Assembly (NCBI GenBank): GCA_035293805.1
Contig: DATGMD010000070.1
Coordinates: 17,999 to 81,998, forward strand
Source: JAJPHF01 sp035293805
Lineage (GTDB): Bacteria > Chloroflexota > UBA6077 > JAJPHF01
Length of the DNA stretch: 64,000 nucleotides
Reading direction: 5' to 3'
Part shown: in pieces, positions 33,248 through 41,880 of the stretch
Layout of the letters: every line of letters begins with the position of its first letter
How positions within the stretch are numbered: the first letter of the stretch is position 1
Made by a program: the position numbers and the translations under genes
The notes under the pieces: generated by a model
Databases searched by the model: none
Told to the model about the DNA's origin: nothing
The model's input: the letters and a program-made list of their open reading frames with translations, nothing else

Positions 33248-34152
33248 ATGAGCTTATCCTCTCAGGCACACCCTGCGGACCCTACTCCCGAAGCCACCGC
33301 CATTGAGCACGCCCAACGCGCTGTCGAGCTAGCTCTCCAGGTCCGCGACGAACACCCCGATGACGTAGGCGCCTGGCAGGCCTGGGAAGCTCTCGCTACT
33401 GCCCGGGCGGTGATGTACGGCGCGTACTCCGCCGACGACTTCCTGTATAGCGCGCGGGCTGCCGCCGAGGTCGCCGTTCGGCGCGCGCTACACTTGATGT
33501 TTGATATCGCTTTCAAGTATCACCACCCCGACCCTGGCCGGGCATCCTGGCACCTGCATTACGACGATCATCCCGCTATCGGAGCGTGGCGCGCTACTGC
33601 CGACGCCTCGCTCGCTGCGCTTGACGCAGCCTACCCCCGGGGTTCTGGGAGGACTTCGAGCGACTGTGGCACGGCGACGGCACAGCACTTGAGAGCGCCA
33701 TCCGTTTTCTCGAAGCGGATCCCTGGTTTCACCGCTCTGGTTACGCCAAGGAGTACCTGATCCGCTTCATCAACCGGTGCGAGCTGTCCGATGAGCAGGC
33801 AGCACGCCTTCGGCAAGTCGTTATGCACGTGATCGAAGGGCGAGATCGTAGAGAGCTCCGTCGCTACTGCCGCCTGGCTCGAAGGGTTTCCACGCCAGGG
33901 TTCCGGGCGGGGCTGGAGGACATCGTGCGCCCTCAGGATACCTCTATGCCGCCTTTTGAACTCGTCACGTTTGAACGGCGCCGACGGCTTCGGGTGATAT
34001 ACGACCGGCGGTTCAGACGACATATTCAGTGGGCGCTAGCCTATCTCGACGGGCATCCGCTGCCATCCGGCCGAAACGAGCTTTGGGAGTTGCGTAGGTT
34101 GGCGAGGGCGGGAAGAGAAAGGCAGGAACCGCCTCAGAGAGCAGGCGAGTGA
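33248..34152 (+). pseudogene. Hypothetical protein interrupted by one frameshift at a C5G4 run
   Basis: The first frame (33248 on) reads plausibly to SLAALDAAYP; at TACCCCCGGGG (33631-33643) the reading must shift, after which the other frame continues cleanly: PGFWEDFERLWHGDGTALES, AIRFLEADPWFHRSGYAKEY, LIRFINRCELSDEQAARLRQ, VVMHVIEGRDRRELRRYCRL, to the stop at 34152. One extra C would restore a protein of about 301 residues. The second half resembles helical hypothetical proteins of Actinomycetota and Chloroflexota (EADPWFFRSGYxKExLLRR, EFRxYCRLARxV) of unknown function. A homopolymer slip in sequencing is as likely as a true mutation. The region is AT-richer than average. Confidence 0.65.
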
Positions 34153-34200
34153 TCAGCCGCCCTTGAGACTCTCCTCGATCTCGCGGCGAGGGCTTCCGCG
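34153..34200 (-). pseudogene. Remnant of a solute-binding protein C-terminus
   Basis: On the minus strand the last codons read REIEESLKGG then TGA (stop at 34153-34155). This matches the end of the iron-type binding protein at 35464 (RELDEILKGG), and the DNA from TCAGCCGCCCTTGAG onward agrees at most positions over about 40 bases. Upstream the frame dissolves before the complete binding-protein gene ends at 34253. It is best explained as the leftover of a duplicated gene. Confidence 0.5.
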
Positions 34201-34252
34201 GCCGCCGCCGACCGCACCGCGCGGACCGCCCCGAGCACCGTCCAGCCGGAGA

Positions 34253-35356
34253 CTAGCGCGCCTGGGACTGGTCGAGCCCGGCGGCAACGATCTCGTCCAG
34301 AATGCTGCGGTCGACGAGCGCCGCGGGCTGCACTGTCGCCACCTCCGGGTCGACCTCGGCCAGCGCGTCGATGACCGATTGCAGGCCGGGCTCGCTGGGG
34401 TAGGGCACGGCCGGCATACTCTCCACGGCCGCGCGGTAGCCCCACTCGATCGCGGGGCCGTCGTCGCTCTGGAGATACTGACGGATGACGGCCTGCGCCA
34501 GCGCCGGATCCGCCTTCATGCGCTCGGCCCCCAGCGCGAACCCGCGCACGAACCGCCGCACCGTGTCGCGCTCCTCGGCCAGGTAGCCGCGGCGGACGGC
34601 CACGCCGACCCCCAGGGAGGGCACGTTCCAGTCGGCCATGCGCGCCAGGCTGTGGAAGCCGGCCTGCTCGGCCACGTAGTCGTTGGGCGGGTTGAGGGCG
34701 GCGGCCATGATCGCGCCGCTCTGCAGGGCCGCTAGCATCTGCGGCTCGCCACCCGCCATGGCGCGGAACACGATGTCTTGCTCCGGGTCCAGGCCCAGGC
34801 GGCGCAGCGCGTAGCGCAGAGCAAAGTCGCTCTGCGAGCCGCGGCCCGTCGCCCCAACCGGCTGGCCGCGGAGCTGCTCGACGCTCGTCACCTGCGGCTG
34901 CACCATGAGCTGGAACGTCAGCTTCGTGGAGGTGCTGGCCAGGTACACCAGGTCGGCGCCCTTCGCCACGGCGCTCACCATGGCGCCCGAGGCCAGCATC
35001 GTGATGGGCGCCTCGCCCGAGAGCAGCGCCGCGATCGCCTTGTCGCTGCCGCTGATCAGCGTCGCCTCGACGTCAAGGCCTTGCTCGCGGAACAGGCCGG
35101 TCTCGACGCCGATCCACAGCGGCGCCTGCGCGCTGACGAGGGCGGTGTAGGCTACGCGCACCGGCTGCAGCGCAGGGGGCTCGGCCGGCGCTGCCTCCGT
35201 TTGCGCCGCGGGCGCGGCGGCCGGCGGCGCGGCCGGGGGCGGCGCGCAGGCAGCGAGCCCCAGGGCCACCGCGACGAGCCCGGCCCCGCGGCATCCCCGC
35301 CGAGCGCACGCTACGCTACTGATCCGTCGTGCGACCGCCCAGCGCCACCAGCTCAT
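34253..35356 (-). CDS. ABC-type solute-binding lipoprotein, NMT1/THI5 type
   Basis: 367 residues from ATG 35356 after GAGGAGG; the longer frame upstream has no ribosome site. Arg-rich start, hydrophobic segment and lipobox LGLAAC, an Ala/Pro linker, then the binding fold: VRVAYTALVSAQAPLWIGVE, GLFREQGLDVEATLISGSDK, AIAALLSGEAPITMLASGAM, LRGQPVGATGRGSQSDFALR, MLAALQSGAIMAAALNPPND. It would catch a small anion or aromatic outside the membrane. It is the last of four binding-protein genes in the minus-strand run and has no transporter partner nearby; the debris of another lies just downstream. Confidence 0.9.
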   Translation of the reverse strand: MSWWRWAVARRISSVACARRGCRGAGLVAVALGLAACAPPPAAPPAAAPAAQTEAAPAEPPALQPVRVAYTALVSAQAPLWIGVETGLFREQGLDVEATLISGSDKAIAALLSGEAPITMLASGAMVSAVAKGADLVYLASTSTKLTFQLMVQPQVTSVEQLRGQPVGATGRGSQSDFALRYALRRLGLDPEQDIVFRAMAGGEPQMLAALQSGAIMAAALNPPNDYVAEQAGFHSLARMADWNVPSLGVGVAVRRGYLAEERDTVRRFVRGFALGAERMKADPALAQAVIRQYLQSDDGPAIEWGYRAAVESMPAVPYPSEPGLQSVIDALAEVDPEVATVQPAALVDRSILDEIVAAGLDQSQAR

Positions 35357-35463
35357 GGCCCACCTCCTCGGCGCGCCCGGTACGCGTTCAGCGCCTCTGC
35401 GCTGCTGAGAGCAGCGAGGGCGGCGCGTCGCCAAGCGCATTGTAGCGCCGCTACCTGCTTGCC

Positions 35464-36591
35464 TCAGCCGCCCTTGAGGATCTCGTCCAGCTCGCGGACG
35501 AGGGCCTGGCCGTCGGGGGAGAGGGCGAAGGCAATCTTGTCCGGATTGTCCACCCAGGCGAAGGTGGGGAAGCCGGCGGCACGCGCCTCTTGCTCCATGC
35601 GGGCGTCGGCGGAGTCGGGGTAGTAGCGGCTGCCGACGCCCGTCGCCTCGGCCTGGATGCGCTGCCCCTCCGGGCCAGCGAGCACCGCCGCCAGCAGCTT
35701 CGCCGCGTTCGGGTGCGCCGCCCGCCGCGCCACCAGCACCTGGTGGTCGGCGTTCGACGACACGTCGAGCGGCGTGAACGCCGCCGGGATGCCGCGCAAC
35801 CCCGCCGTCAAGTAGAACGACCCGGTGACGACGACCATCGGGTACTCCTTCGCGGCGTAGCGCGTGAACTCATTGGGCAGCGTGTCCGTGCTCGCGCCGT
35901 TCTGCATGGCGGCCCGGAACGCCGCCAGCGCCGGGTCGCGGCCAAGCTGGAAGACGATCGGCAGGTAGGTCGCGGCGGTGTTGAACAGCATGAACTTGCC
36001 GCGCCAGCGCGGGTTGGCCAGATCTTTGACCGAGCGCGGCGCCTCGGCCGCGGACACCACGTTCGGGTCGTACATCAGGCCGAAGTGGTCCGTATAGATC
36101 ACCACGTACTCGCCGTTCTCGCCCACCATGCCGTCCGGCGTGCCCGCCGGCAGCAGCGGCGCCCAGTTCACCGCCTCGGCCGCGCCCGCGCGGCGCAGCG
36201 TCGCCGAGGTCGTGTCCGAGCTCTGGTAGAGGTCGTACGACGGCTCCGCGTTGGCCTGCACCTCGCCCAGCCACTCCGCGGCGCGCTGAGCGTAGTTGCC
36301 CACCGGCGTGAAGTTGATCTTGATCCGCACGCCGTACTCGCGCTCGATCGCGTCCTCCAGCCGCGCGATCGTGTCCTGGGTAAACGTCGTCTGGATCGTC
36401 GCGTTCACCTGGCCCTCGGCGCGCGCCGCGTCCACCACTTGCTGCCGCGTGGCAGCGTCGGGCACGGGCGCGCTCGCCGCCGGGGCGCTGGCAGGCGCGG
36501 GCGCGCTGCCCCCACCGGTCGGAGCGGCGGCCGGCCCGCACGCCAGCGTGAGCACCAGGCTGACGATCGTCCACAGCACCCTGCGCTGCAT
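35464..36591 (-). CDS. Extracellular solute-binding lipoprotein, iron/AfuA-like (family 1)
   Basis: 375 residues; start after AAAGGACGAG. Lipobox LTLACGP, a short linker, then an AfuA/PotD-like fold: RQQVVDAARAEGQVNATIQT, TQDTIARLEDAIEREYGVRI, SYDLYQSSDTTSATLRRAGA, YVVIYTDHFGLMYDPNVVSA, LANPRWRGKFMLFNTAATYL, DHQVLVARRAAHPNAAKLLA. This fold differs from the NMT1 type of its neighbours; relatives bind ferric iron, thiamine, polyamines or phosphonates. The two Tyr of VGSRYYPDSA near the C-terminus recall iron-binding positions, but in this group that is not decisive. No permease or ATPase is nearby. It ends in RELDEILKGG, copied in the remnant at 34153. Confidence 0.88.
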   Translation of the reverse strand: MQRRVLWTIVSLVLTLACGPAAAPTGGGSAPAPASAPAASAPVPDAATRQQVVDAARAEGQVNATIQTTFTQDTIARLEDAIEREYGVRIKINFTPVGNYAQRAAEWLGEVQANAEPSYDLYQSSDTTSATLRRAGAAEAVNWAPLLPAGTPDGMVGENGEYVVIYTDHFGLMYDPNVVSAAEAPRSVKDLANPRWRGKFMLFNTAATYLPIVFQLGRDPALAAFRAAMQNGASTDTLPNEFTRYAAKEYPMVVVTGSFYLTAGLRGIPAAFTPLDVSSNADHQVLVARRAAHPNAAKLLAAVLAGPEGQRIQAEATGVGSRYYPDSADARMEQEARAAGFPTFAWVDNPDKIAFALSPDGQALVRELDEILKGG

Positions 36592-36698
36592 TAGCTCTCG
36601 TCCTTTCCGCGGCGGCCGTGCACGCCCCGCCGGTCTTGGCGTGGAGTGTAGCCCGGCGCGTCCGCGGCCGCCAGGGATCGCGGCAGGTCCGTCCGGAT

Positions 36699-36748
36699 CC
36701 CTCTCCCTGGAGGAGGAGCGATGCAGCCGGCCCCCCAGAGGGAGAGGG
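36699..36748 (-). terminator. Hairpin between two solute-binding protein genes
   Basis: CCCTCTCCCT (36699-36708) and AGGGAGAGGG (36739-36748) are exact reverse complements, 30 bases apart. It lies downstream of the binding-protein gene that stops at 36778 and upstream of the one starting at 36591. The same CCCTCTCCC arm defines the family-C repeats. Confidence 0.5.
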
Positions 36749-36777
36749 CCTGGCGCCCAGGGTACCCGCGCGCCGCC

Positions 36778-37989
36778 CTACGGCTCCCGGCCGAGCCGCG
36801 CCAGTGCGTAGTCGGCGTAGGAGCGGTCGAGCACCTGGCTCACGTCCACCTTCTGCGGCACCGTGCCGAACTGCACGTACCAGTCCTCGATGTCGTTCAG
36901 GATGCGCGGGTCCATCACGGCGTTCGGGTCGACCGGCGAGGTCAGCAGGCCCTCGTATAGCTTGGGGTCCTTGATCGGCGTGTACTTGATGAGGATCTGC
37001 ACGATCTCGTCGCGCCCGCCCGCGTTCTGCTGCACCGCGCGATAGTAGTCGCGCTGGCCGCGCAGGTACGCCGTGATGAAGCGCCGCGCCGCCTCGGGCT
37101 GCCGCTCCGCGAACACCGGGCTGAGCGTCAGCACGTTGCCGGGCACGCCAGGATACACGTCGCCCATCGGCGCCACTAGCGCCGCGCTGCCCTGCGACTG
37201 CGCCACGGTGATGAACGGCTCGGCCAGGAACGCGGCGTCCACGCGCTTGTTCGCCAGCGCGGGCGGCGCGTCGGCGAATGGGAGCACCGCTGTCTCCACG
37301 TCGGCCAGGCTGAGGCCGACCGGCCCGACCATGCGCTGCACGAACAGGTGCTGGAAGCCGCCGTCCGAGGGCAGGCTGATCGTCAGTCCCTTGAAGTCCT
37401 TCAGCTCGCGGTAGCGGCCGCTGTCGAGGAGGTCCTGCCGCACGACGAACCCGCTCGAGCGATCGCCCGGCCCGATCTGGATGTTGTACAGGACGATCCG
37501 CACCCCAACGCCGCGCTGCACGGCGTTGAAGATGATCGGGTCGGGGCCGCCGCTGGCGAAGTGCAGCTCGCCCGTCACTAGCGCGGCGATCACGTCGGAC
37601 TGCGTGTTGGTCGGGATGCGCTCGATCTCCAGGCCCTCGTCGGCGAAGTAGCCGCGCTCCAGGCCGATGTACAGCGCGCGGTGCGCGACCGTCCCGCCGT
37701 CGGCCACCTTCACCATGACGGGCGGGCTCAGCGGCGGCGGGGCCGCCTGGGTCGGCGCGCTGGCGCTCGCGGGCGCCGCCGGGGCAGGCGCTGCCGCGAC
37801 AGGGGCACCGGCGGTGGTCGGCTGGCTGGCTGCCGCGGGTGCCGCTGCGCTCGGCACGCCCGCGGTCGGTGCGGACGGAGCCGAGGCCGCCGGCTTGGCC
37901 GGCGCCGCGCCCGGCGCGCACGCCGCCAGCAGCCACAGCGCCCCCACCAGCCCGCCCACGCCCCGCGCCCGCCACCCCATCCCGTCCAT
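36778..37989 (-). CDS. ABC-type solute-binding lipoprotein, NMT1/THI5 type
   Basis: 403 residues from ATG 37989 (GAGAGGGCCGCG upstream; ATG 37980 is also possible). Lipobox LLAACAPG, an unusually long Ala/Pro/Ser/Thr linker of about 75 residues, then VMVKVADGGTVAHRALYIGL, ERGYFADEGLEIERIPTNTQ, SDVIAALVTGELHFASGG, LKDFKGLTISLPSDGGFQHL, LANKRVDAAFLAEPFITVAQ. The extended linker may let the binding domain reach through a thick envelope. The C-terminal half resembles the proteins at 39242 and 62893 (a YLRGQRDYYRAV segment and PRILNDIEDWYVQ), so these form a subgroup. Downstream of the FAH gene in the minus-strand run. Confidence 0.9.
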   Translation of the reverse strand: MDGMGWRARGVGGLVGALWLLAACAPGAAPAKPAASAPSAPTAGVPSAAAPAAASQPTTAGAPVAAAPAPAAPASASAPTQAAPPPLSPPVMVKVADGGTVAHRALYIGLERGYFADEGLEIERIPTNTQSDVIAALVTGELHFASGGPDPIIFNAVQRGVGVRIVLYNIQIGPGDRSSGFVVRQDLLDSGRYRELKDFKGLTISLPSDGGFQHLFVQRMVGPVGLSLADVETAVLPFADAPPALANKRVDAAFLAEPFITVAQSQGSAALVAPMGDVYPGVPGNVLTLSPVFAERQPEAARRFITAYLRGQRDYYRAVQQNAGGRDEIVQILIKYTPIKDPKLYEGLLTSPVDPNAVMDPRILNDIEDWYVQFGTVPQKVDVSQVLDRSYADYALARLGREP

Positions 37990-38037
37990 CGCGGCCCTCT
38001 CTTCACCATGCTCTACGCGGGGACCTAACCCCCCCGG

Positions 38038-38064
38038 CCCCCCTTCCCTACCAAGGAAGGGGGG
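38038..38064. repeat. G/C-run hairpin between the FAH and solute-binding protein genes
   Basis: CCCCCCTTCC (38038-38047) pairs exactly with GGAAGGGGGG (38055-38064). A second, weaker pair (CCCCCTTCTCACATTGGGAGGGGG) follows at about 38089-38113. Typical dispersed hairpin repeat wording; it could also end the FAH transcript. Confidence 0.55.
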
Positions 38065-38140
38065 AGCCCTCCCGGCCTCGTCCCTCGCCCCCTTCTCACA
38101 TTGGGAGGGGGGCGGGGGGTAGGTCCGGCCGGGGCGCCGC

Positions 38141-39190
38141 TCAGCTCGGCGGCTCCAGCAGCCCCGGCATGCCATGCAGCACATAGTCCACCACGTTGTC
38201 GCCCGGCACGATCAAGTGGCTCAGCGTGCCGATCCCCTCCACCTCGAACGTGATCGTCTGGCCGACCTGCACCCAGCGGTGGGTATCCATCGAGCAGCTC
38301 AGCCCGACCGTGCCCGTGCCCAGCACGTCGCCGGGATATAGCGTCTCGTGGTCCGAGGCGAACGCCACGAGGTGCTCCGCCAGGTAATTGCGGCGGTGGC
38401 CCGTGTTACCCTCGTACCATACCTCCCCGTCCACGAGCAGCCGCACGTTCAGGTTCGCCTCGTCGATCTCGTCGGCCGTCGTGAGACACGGCCCCAGCAC
38501 GTTGCAGAAGTCCTTCGTCTTCGCGGGGCCGAAGTAGTCCGAGCGCCGGTACACCTCGCGGGCGCTGCAGTCCACGAAGATCGTGTAGCCGGCGATGTAG
38601 TCGCGTGCTTCCTCGACGCGCAGGTTGCGCCCCTCCCGCCCGATGACGATGCCCACCTCTAGCTCGCAGTCGAGCTGCTCCGTGTAGTTCGGGTAGGGAA
38701 TCGGGTCCTCGGGGCCGATCACCGCGCCGGGGTTGCCCTTGTAGTACGGCGGGTAGCGGTACCATTTGGGCAGCTTCGCCCCGATCTCCGGCGCCTGCGT
38801 CATGTGCTCCTCGAACACCGAGAAGTCGCGCAGCGAGCGCGGCCGCGGCAAGGGCGCCAGCAGCCGCACGTCCGCCCGCTCGTATACCAGCCGCGCGCCG
38901 TCCAGCCCCTCTGGCCGCGCCTGCTCGGCCAGGCGGCGCTGCACGTAGCCGAGCGCCTGCTCGGCCGCGGCGCGCGACTGGCGGCCGCCCTCCAGCCAGG
39001 CGATCATGTCCGGCGGCGTGCGTACGGCCGCGATCTCGCGTGGCCGCGCCTCGTCCGTCTCGGCGGCCAGGTAGGCGGCGAACGCCGTCGTCAGGTCGGC
39101 GATGCGCCCCCGCTCGTGCCCGTCCACGAGCGCGCCCAACCGTGTCAGCCGCCCCACCGGCGTGCTGACGGCAAACGTCACCAGCTTCAT
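38141..39190 (-). CDS. Fumarylacetoacetate hydrolase (FAH) family protein
   Basis: 349 residues. An N-terminal SH3-like part (MKLVTFAVSTPVGRLTRLGA) and the FAH barrel: SLRDFSVFEEHMTQAPEIG, LPKWYRYPPYYKGNPGAVIG, QLDCELEVGIVIGREGRNLR (the Glu-x-Glu metal ligands), GYTIFVDCSAREVYRRSDYF, GPAKTKDFCNVLGPCLTTAD, GDVLGTGTVGLSCSMDTHRW. The SVFEEHM stretch (FxxH) carries the catalytic His region of fumarylacetoacetase-like hydrolases. Such enzymes cleave or hydrate acylpyruvates and ring-fission products. It fits a step after the extradiol dioxygenase at 43141. It lies 51 bases after the solute-binding gene at 39242. Confidence 0.9.
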   Translation of the reverse strand: MKLVTFAVSTPVGRLTRLGALVDGHERGRIADLTTAFAAYLAAETDEARPREIAAVRTPPDMIAWLEGGRQSRAAAEQALGYVQRRLAEQARPEGLDGARLVYERADVRLLAPLPRPRSLRDFSVFEEHMTQAPEIGAKLPKWYRYPPYYKGNPGAVIGPEDPIPYPNYTEQLDCELEVGIVIGREGRNLRVEEARDYIAGYTIFVDCSAREVYRRSDYFGPAKTKDFCNVLGPCLTTADEIDEANLNVRLLVDGEVWYEGNTGHRRNYLAEHLVAFASDHETLYPGDVLGTGTVGLSCSMDTHRWVQVGQTITFEVEGIGTLSHLIVPGDNVVDYVLHGMPGLLEPPS

Positions 39191-39241
39191 CTGTGCCTCC
39201 TGTCCGTCTGCTGTCCGACGTTGCGGGCCAGTCCCGGCGCG

Positions 39242-40387
39242 TTACCGAGCCCCTGCGCCCAGCTCCCGGATAGCCTGCTCCACGAAGGACAGCTCCACCG
39301 CGCGCTCCATGTCCACCCGCTGCTGCTGGTAGCCGTTCTCGATGAACCAGTCCTGGTCGGCCGCCATGGTCGACACGTTGGGAATCGGGTCGTACTTCAG
39401 GTTGGTGGGCCCCATTTTCTCGAACAGCGCCCGCTCCTTGACCGCCGTGCGCTCGACGAGGATCGGCACCACCTCGTCGAACGCGGCGGGGTCGCGGTCC
39501 CACATGGCCTTGCGGTAGTCGCGGACGCCCCGTACGTAGCCGCGCATGTACCGCATGCCCAGATCGCGGTCGCCCAGCATGCGCTCGTTGTAGAGCACCA
39601 GGCCGATCTGATGCTCCGGATAGACGTCGCCGCCCTGCGGCCCGCGGACGACCCACCCGCGGTCCGCGGCAATGGTCACGAACGGCTCCTGGTAGTAGCT
39701 CGCGTCGATGGCCCGGTTCTCCAGCGCGGCGAGGATGTCGGGGAACGGCAGCAGGGTGAAGTCGATGTCGGAGAGCGCCAGCCCGGCGTTCGCCAGGATT
39801 TTCGCCAGGTCGATCATGGTCGCGTCGGCCGTGTTCGCGCTGGCAACCTTCCGCCCCCGTAGGTCGGCCACCCCGCGGTAGGTGCCGTCGTCGACCAGGT
39901 CCTTGCGGATCACCAGCGTCGACCCGGTGCCCGGCCCGGCGTTCGCGGCGTGGTCGGCCACGATCCGGATCGGCAGCCCGCGCGCGAAGGCGTTGAACAG
40001 CCCCGCGTTCACGGAGGTGACGCCCACGTCGAGCTGGTTCGAGACCATTAGCGGCAGCATGTCGGGCGGGCTGCTGCGCACGAACTCCACGTCCAGGCCC
40101 GCTTCCTTGAAGTACCCTTTGGCTTCGGCGATGTAGTGGCCCGCTCCCGCGACGATCTGGTAGTCAGTCACCTTCACGACGGCCGGCACGGGCGCCCCGG
40201 CAGGCGCCCCGGGCGCCGCGAGCGCGGCCGGCGGCGCGGCGCCGGTGGGCGCGGTCGTCTCACTCGTGGCTGCGCTCGTGCCAGAGGGAGCCGGCGCCGG
40301 AGCGGCCGACGGCGCGGGCGTGCAGCCAAGGGTGGCGACGACCGCTAGTAGCCCGAAGAATCCGGCCCGGAAACGCCGCTCGAGCAT
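39242..40387 (-). CDS. ABC-type solute-binding lipoprotein, NMT1/THI5 type
   Basis: 381 residues from ATG 40387 after GGAGGGACGAG. Lipobox ATLGCTPA, a long Ala/Pro/Thr linker, then VVKVTDYQIVAGAGHYIAEA, KGYFKEAGLDVEFVRSSPPD, MLPLMVSNQLDVGVTSVNAG, LRGRKVASANTADATMIDLA, ALENRAIDASYYQEPFVTIA. The C-terminal motif KYDPIPNVSTMAADQDWF and YMRGYVRGVRDYRKA link it to the proteins at 36778 and 62893. It is 14 bases downstream of the MetE-like gene and directly precedes the FAH gene, so it is probably cotranscribed with both and binds their substrate. Confidence 0.9.
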   Translation of the reverse strand: MLERRFRAGFFGLLAVVATLGCTPAPSAAPAPAPSGTSAATSETTAPTGAAPPAALAAPGAPAGAPVPAVVKVTDYQIVAGAGHYIAEAKGYFKEAGLDVEFVRSSPPDMLPLMVSNQLDVGVTSVNAGLFNAFARGLPIRIVADHAANAGPGTGSTLVIRKDLVDDGTYRGVADLRGRKVASANTADATMIDLAKILANAGLALSDIDFTLLPFPDILAALENRAIDASYYQEPFVTIAADRGWVVRGPQGGDVYPEHQIGLVLYNERMLGDRDLGMRYMRGYVRGVRDYRKAMWDRDPAAFDEVVPILVERTAVKERALFEKMGPTNLKYDPIPNVSTMAADQDWFIENGYQQQRVDMERAVELSFVEQAIRELGAGAR

Positions 40388-40401
40388 CTCGTCCCTCCGT
40401 A

Positions 40402-41433
40402 CTAACGAGCGCTCGCCCCGGCCTCTGCGGCGCCCGCGTAGACACGCAGGTAGTCCATCGCCACGCTCGCGTCCCGCCCACGCGAGATGCCGCATTCCGA
40501 AGCGATGCCGAACTCTGGCACGTATCGCCTGGCCACCGCCATGCGTCGGCGGGTGCCCTCTACACCGTCCTGCGTGTGCACCAGTCCCAGATACAGCTCT
40601 GTCCCCGGCGGCAGCTTGAGCCCTGTGAGCGGGGCGTAATACGCGTCGTCGTCGCGGTCCACGGGCACCGGCATGTGGACGTACGCGATAGGGCGCTTCA
40701 CATAGGCCGCGATCAAGTTAGCCAGCTCGACCATCTTCGTCGCGTCCGCGGGCTGGATGAAGTGTTTGGCGTCGAGGTCGCCGTAGCAAAGGTGGAAGCC
40801 TAGCTCCACGTCCGGGGGCACGGCCGCGGCGAGCCGCGCGAACGTCTCGCCGAAGACTTGGTCCATGCCCGGGAACGGCTTGCGCTGCCAGCGGCCGTCC
40901 CACTGCACCATCTCGATGCACACGTCCCACTGGATCGCCAGATCCTCGTGCGGAATCGCCGCGCAGAGGCGCTCGGCCTCGCGCAGCATCGCCCGCTCGT
41001 AGGCGGGCAGGACATGCTCGACCGCCTCGGGCTTAATGCGTGGCGGCCCGATCACGGCATAGGGCGTGGGCAGGCTCACCTGGAACCGGACGTGCGGGGG
41101 CAGCGCGCCGCGCTCCCGCGCCGCCAGAAAGTCCAGGTACGACGCGCGGGCTTCGCGTGCGTAGCCCAGCTCGCCGAAGCGGACCGCCTCGGGCTGCACG
41201 CCCTCGGCCAGCTTGAGGGGGAAGAAGAAGCTCGCCTGAGGATCGCTCGTGTCCACTTCCAGGAACGGACTGGCGCGCAAGAGCGGCGCCTGCCAGCTAA
41301 TCCACAGCCGGCGGCCGCCGACCTCGCCGTCCGGCACGCGCTTCAGGTAGGGCCCCAGCAGCTTGCCCGCGGTCTCGAAGACCTCCTCGACCGTATCCAG
41401 CCCCACGCTGCCCACGAGATGCACGCTCGTCAT
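40402..41433 (-). CDS. Short MetE-like / UROD-MetE superfamily protein
   Basis: 343 residues, half the size of full MetE and equal to its catalytic C-terminal domain. Motifs: VHLVGSVGLDTVEEVFETAG, VPDGEVGGRRLWISWQAPLL, QVSLPTPYAVIGPPRIKPEA, then GFHLCYGDLDAKHF with His214 and Cys216 where MetE has its zinc His-x-Cys, GTELYLGLVHTQDG, and ASECGISRG with Cys314 at the third zinc ligand. The metal site for thiol activation is therefore kept. A full methionine synthase role is unlikely without the N-terminal domain; a methyl or aryl-methyl transferase or carbon-sulfur lyase acting in the local pathway is possible. Confidence 0.75.
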   Translation of the reverse strand: MTSVHLVGSVGLDTVEEVFETAGKLLGPYLKRVPDGEVGGRRLWISWQAPLLRASPFLEVDTSDPQASFFFPLKLAEGVQPEAVRFGELGYAREARASYLDFLAARERGALPPHVRFQVSLPTPYAVIGPPRIKPEAVEHVLPAYERAMLREAERLCAAIPHEDLAIQWDVCIEMVQWDGRWQRKPFPGMDQVFGETFARLAAAVPPDVELGFHLCYGDLDAKHFIQPADATKMVELANLIAAYVKRPIAYVHMPVPVDRDDDAYYAPLTGLKLPPGTELYLGLVHTQDGVEGTRRRMAVARRYVPEFGIASECGISRGRDASVAMDYLRVYAGAAEAGASAR

Positions 41434-41880
41434 CGCTCGCTTCCTCCGTGCCGCGCGCCTCTCCGCGCCGTGTGGCCGCGCCGCTTTAGGAAACCCTGGC
41501 GAGTGGCTTTAGCGGGGGCGTGAAGCCAAACACAATCGCCCCCTGCGCTCCCTCTCGCCCGCCCCGTCCTCCCCGCGCGCTCGGTTGTGGGCCACATCAT
41601 ACACCCGCGCTGCGCTCGTGTGCGGATGGTCTGGGGCGACTGCGGCAGCACGCGTAGCGTTCTCGGGGACTTCCCATCGCCGCTGCCCGCGCACGCGGAA
41701 CACGGATTCGACGACAGCCATCACGGCAGCTACCCCATGATGATGAGGCGTGGCACGCTGCACCAGGACGGCGTCAGGCTGCCCATGTCGGTGGGAAGAG
41801 AGGGGGGCACGAAAAGCCGCCGAACTGCCTCTCCCGCTGGGCGGGGTCGGGGTGAGGGCGCCTCGGTATGGCGCCGCGGC
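41434..41880. other. Intergenic region with minus-strand promoter and family-C hairpin
   Basis: 447 bases, no convincing gene. TATGAT preceded by TG lies on the minus strand at 41596-41601 (GGGTGTATGATG), a candidate promoter for the MetE-like gene 163 bases away. At 41828-41860, CTCTCCCGCTGGGCGGGG then TCGGGGTGAGGGCG is a degenerate family-C repeat next to the stop of the flavin monooxygenase gene. Confidence 0.4.

Noticed and set aside
35870..37975. A 701-residue minus-strand frame across two receptor genes
   Set aside because: It runs in another frame through two well-defined lipoproteins and is rich in Arg/Gly/Ala only.
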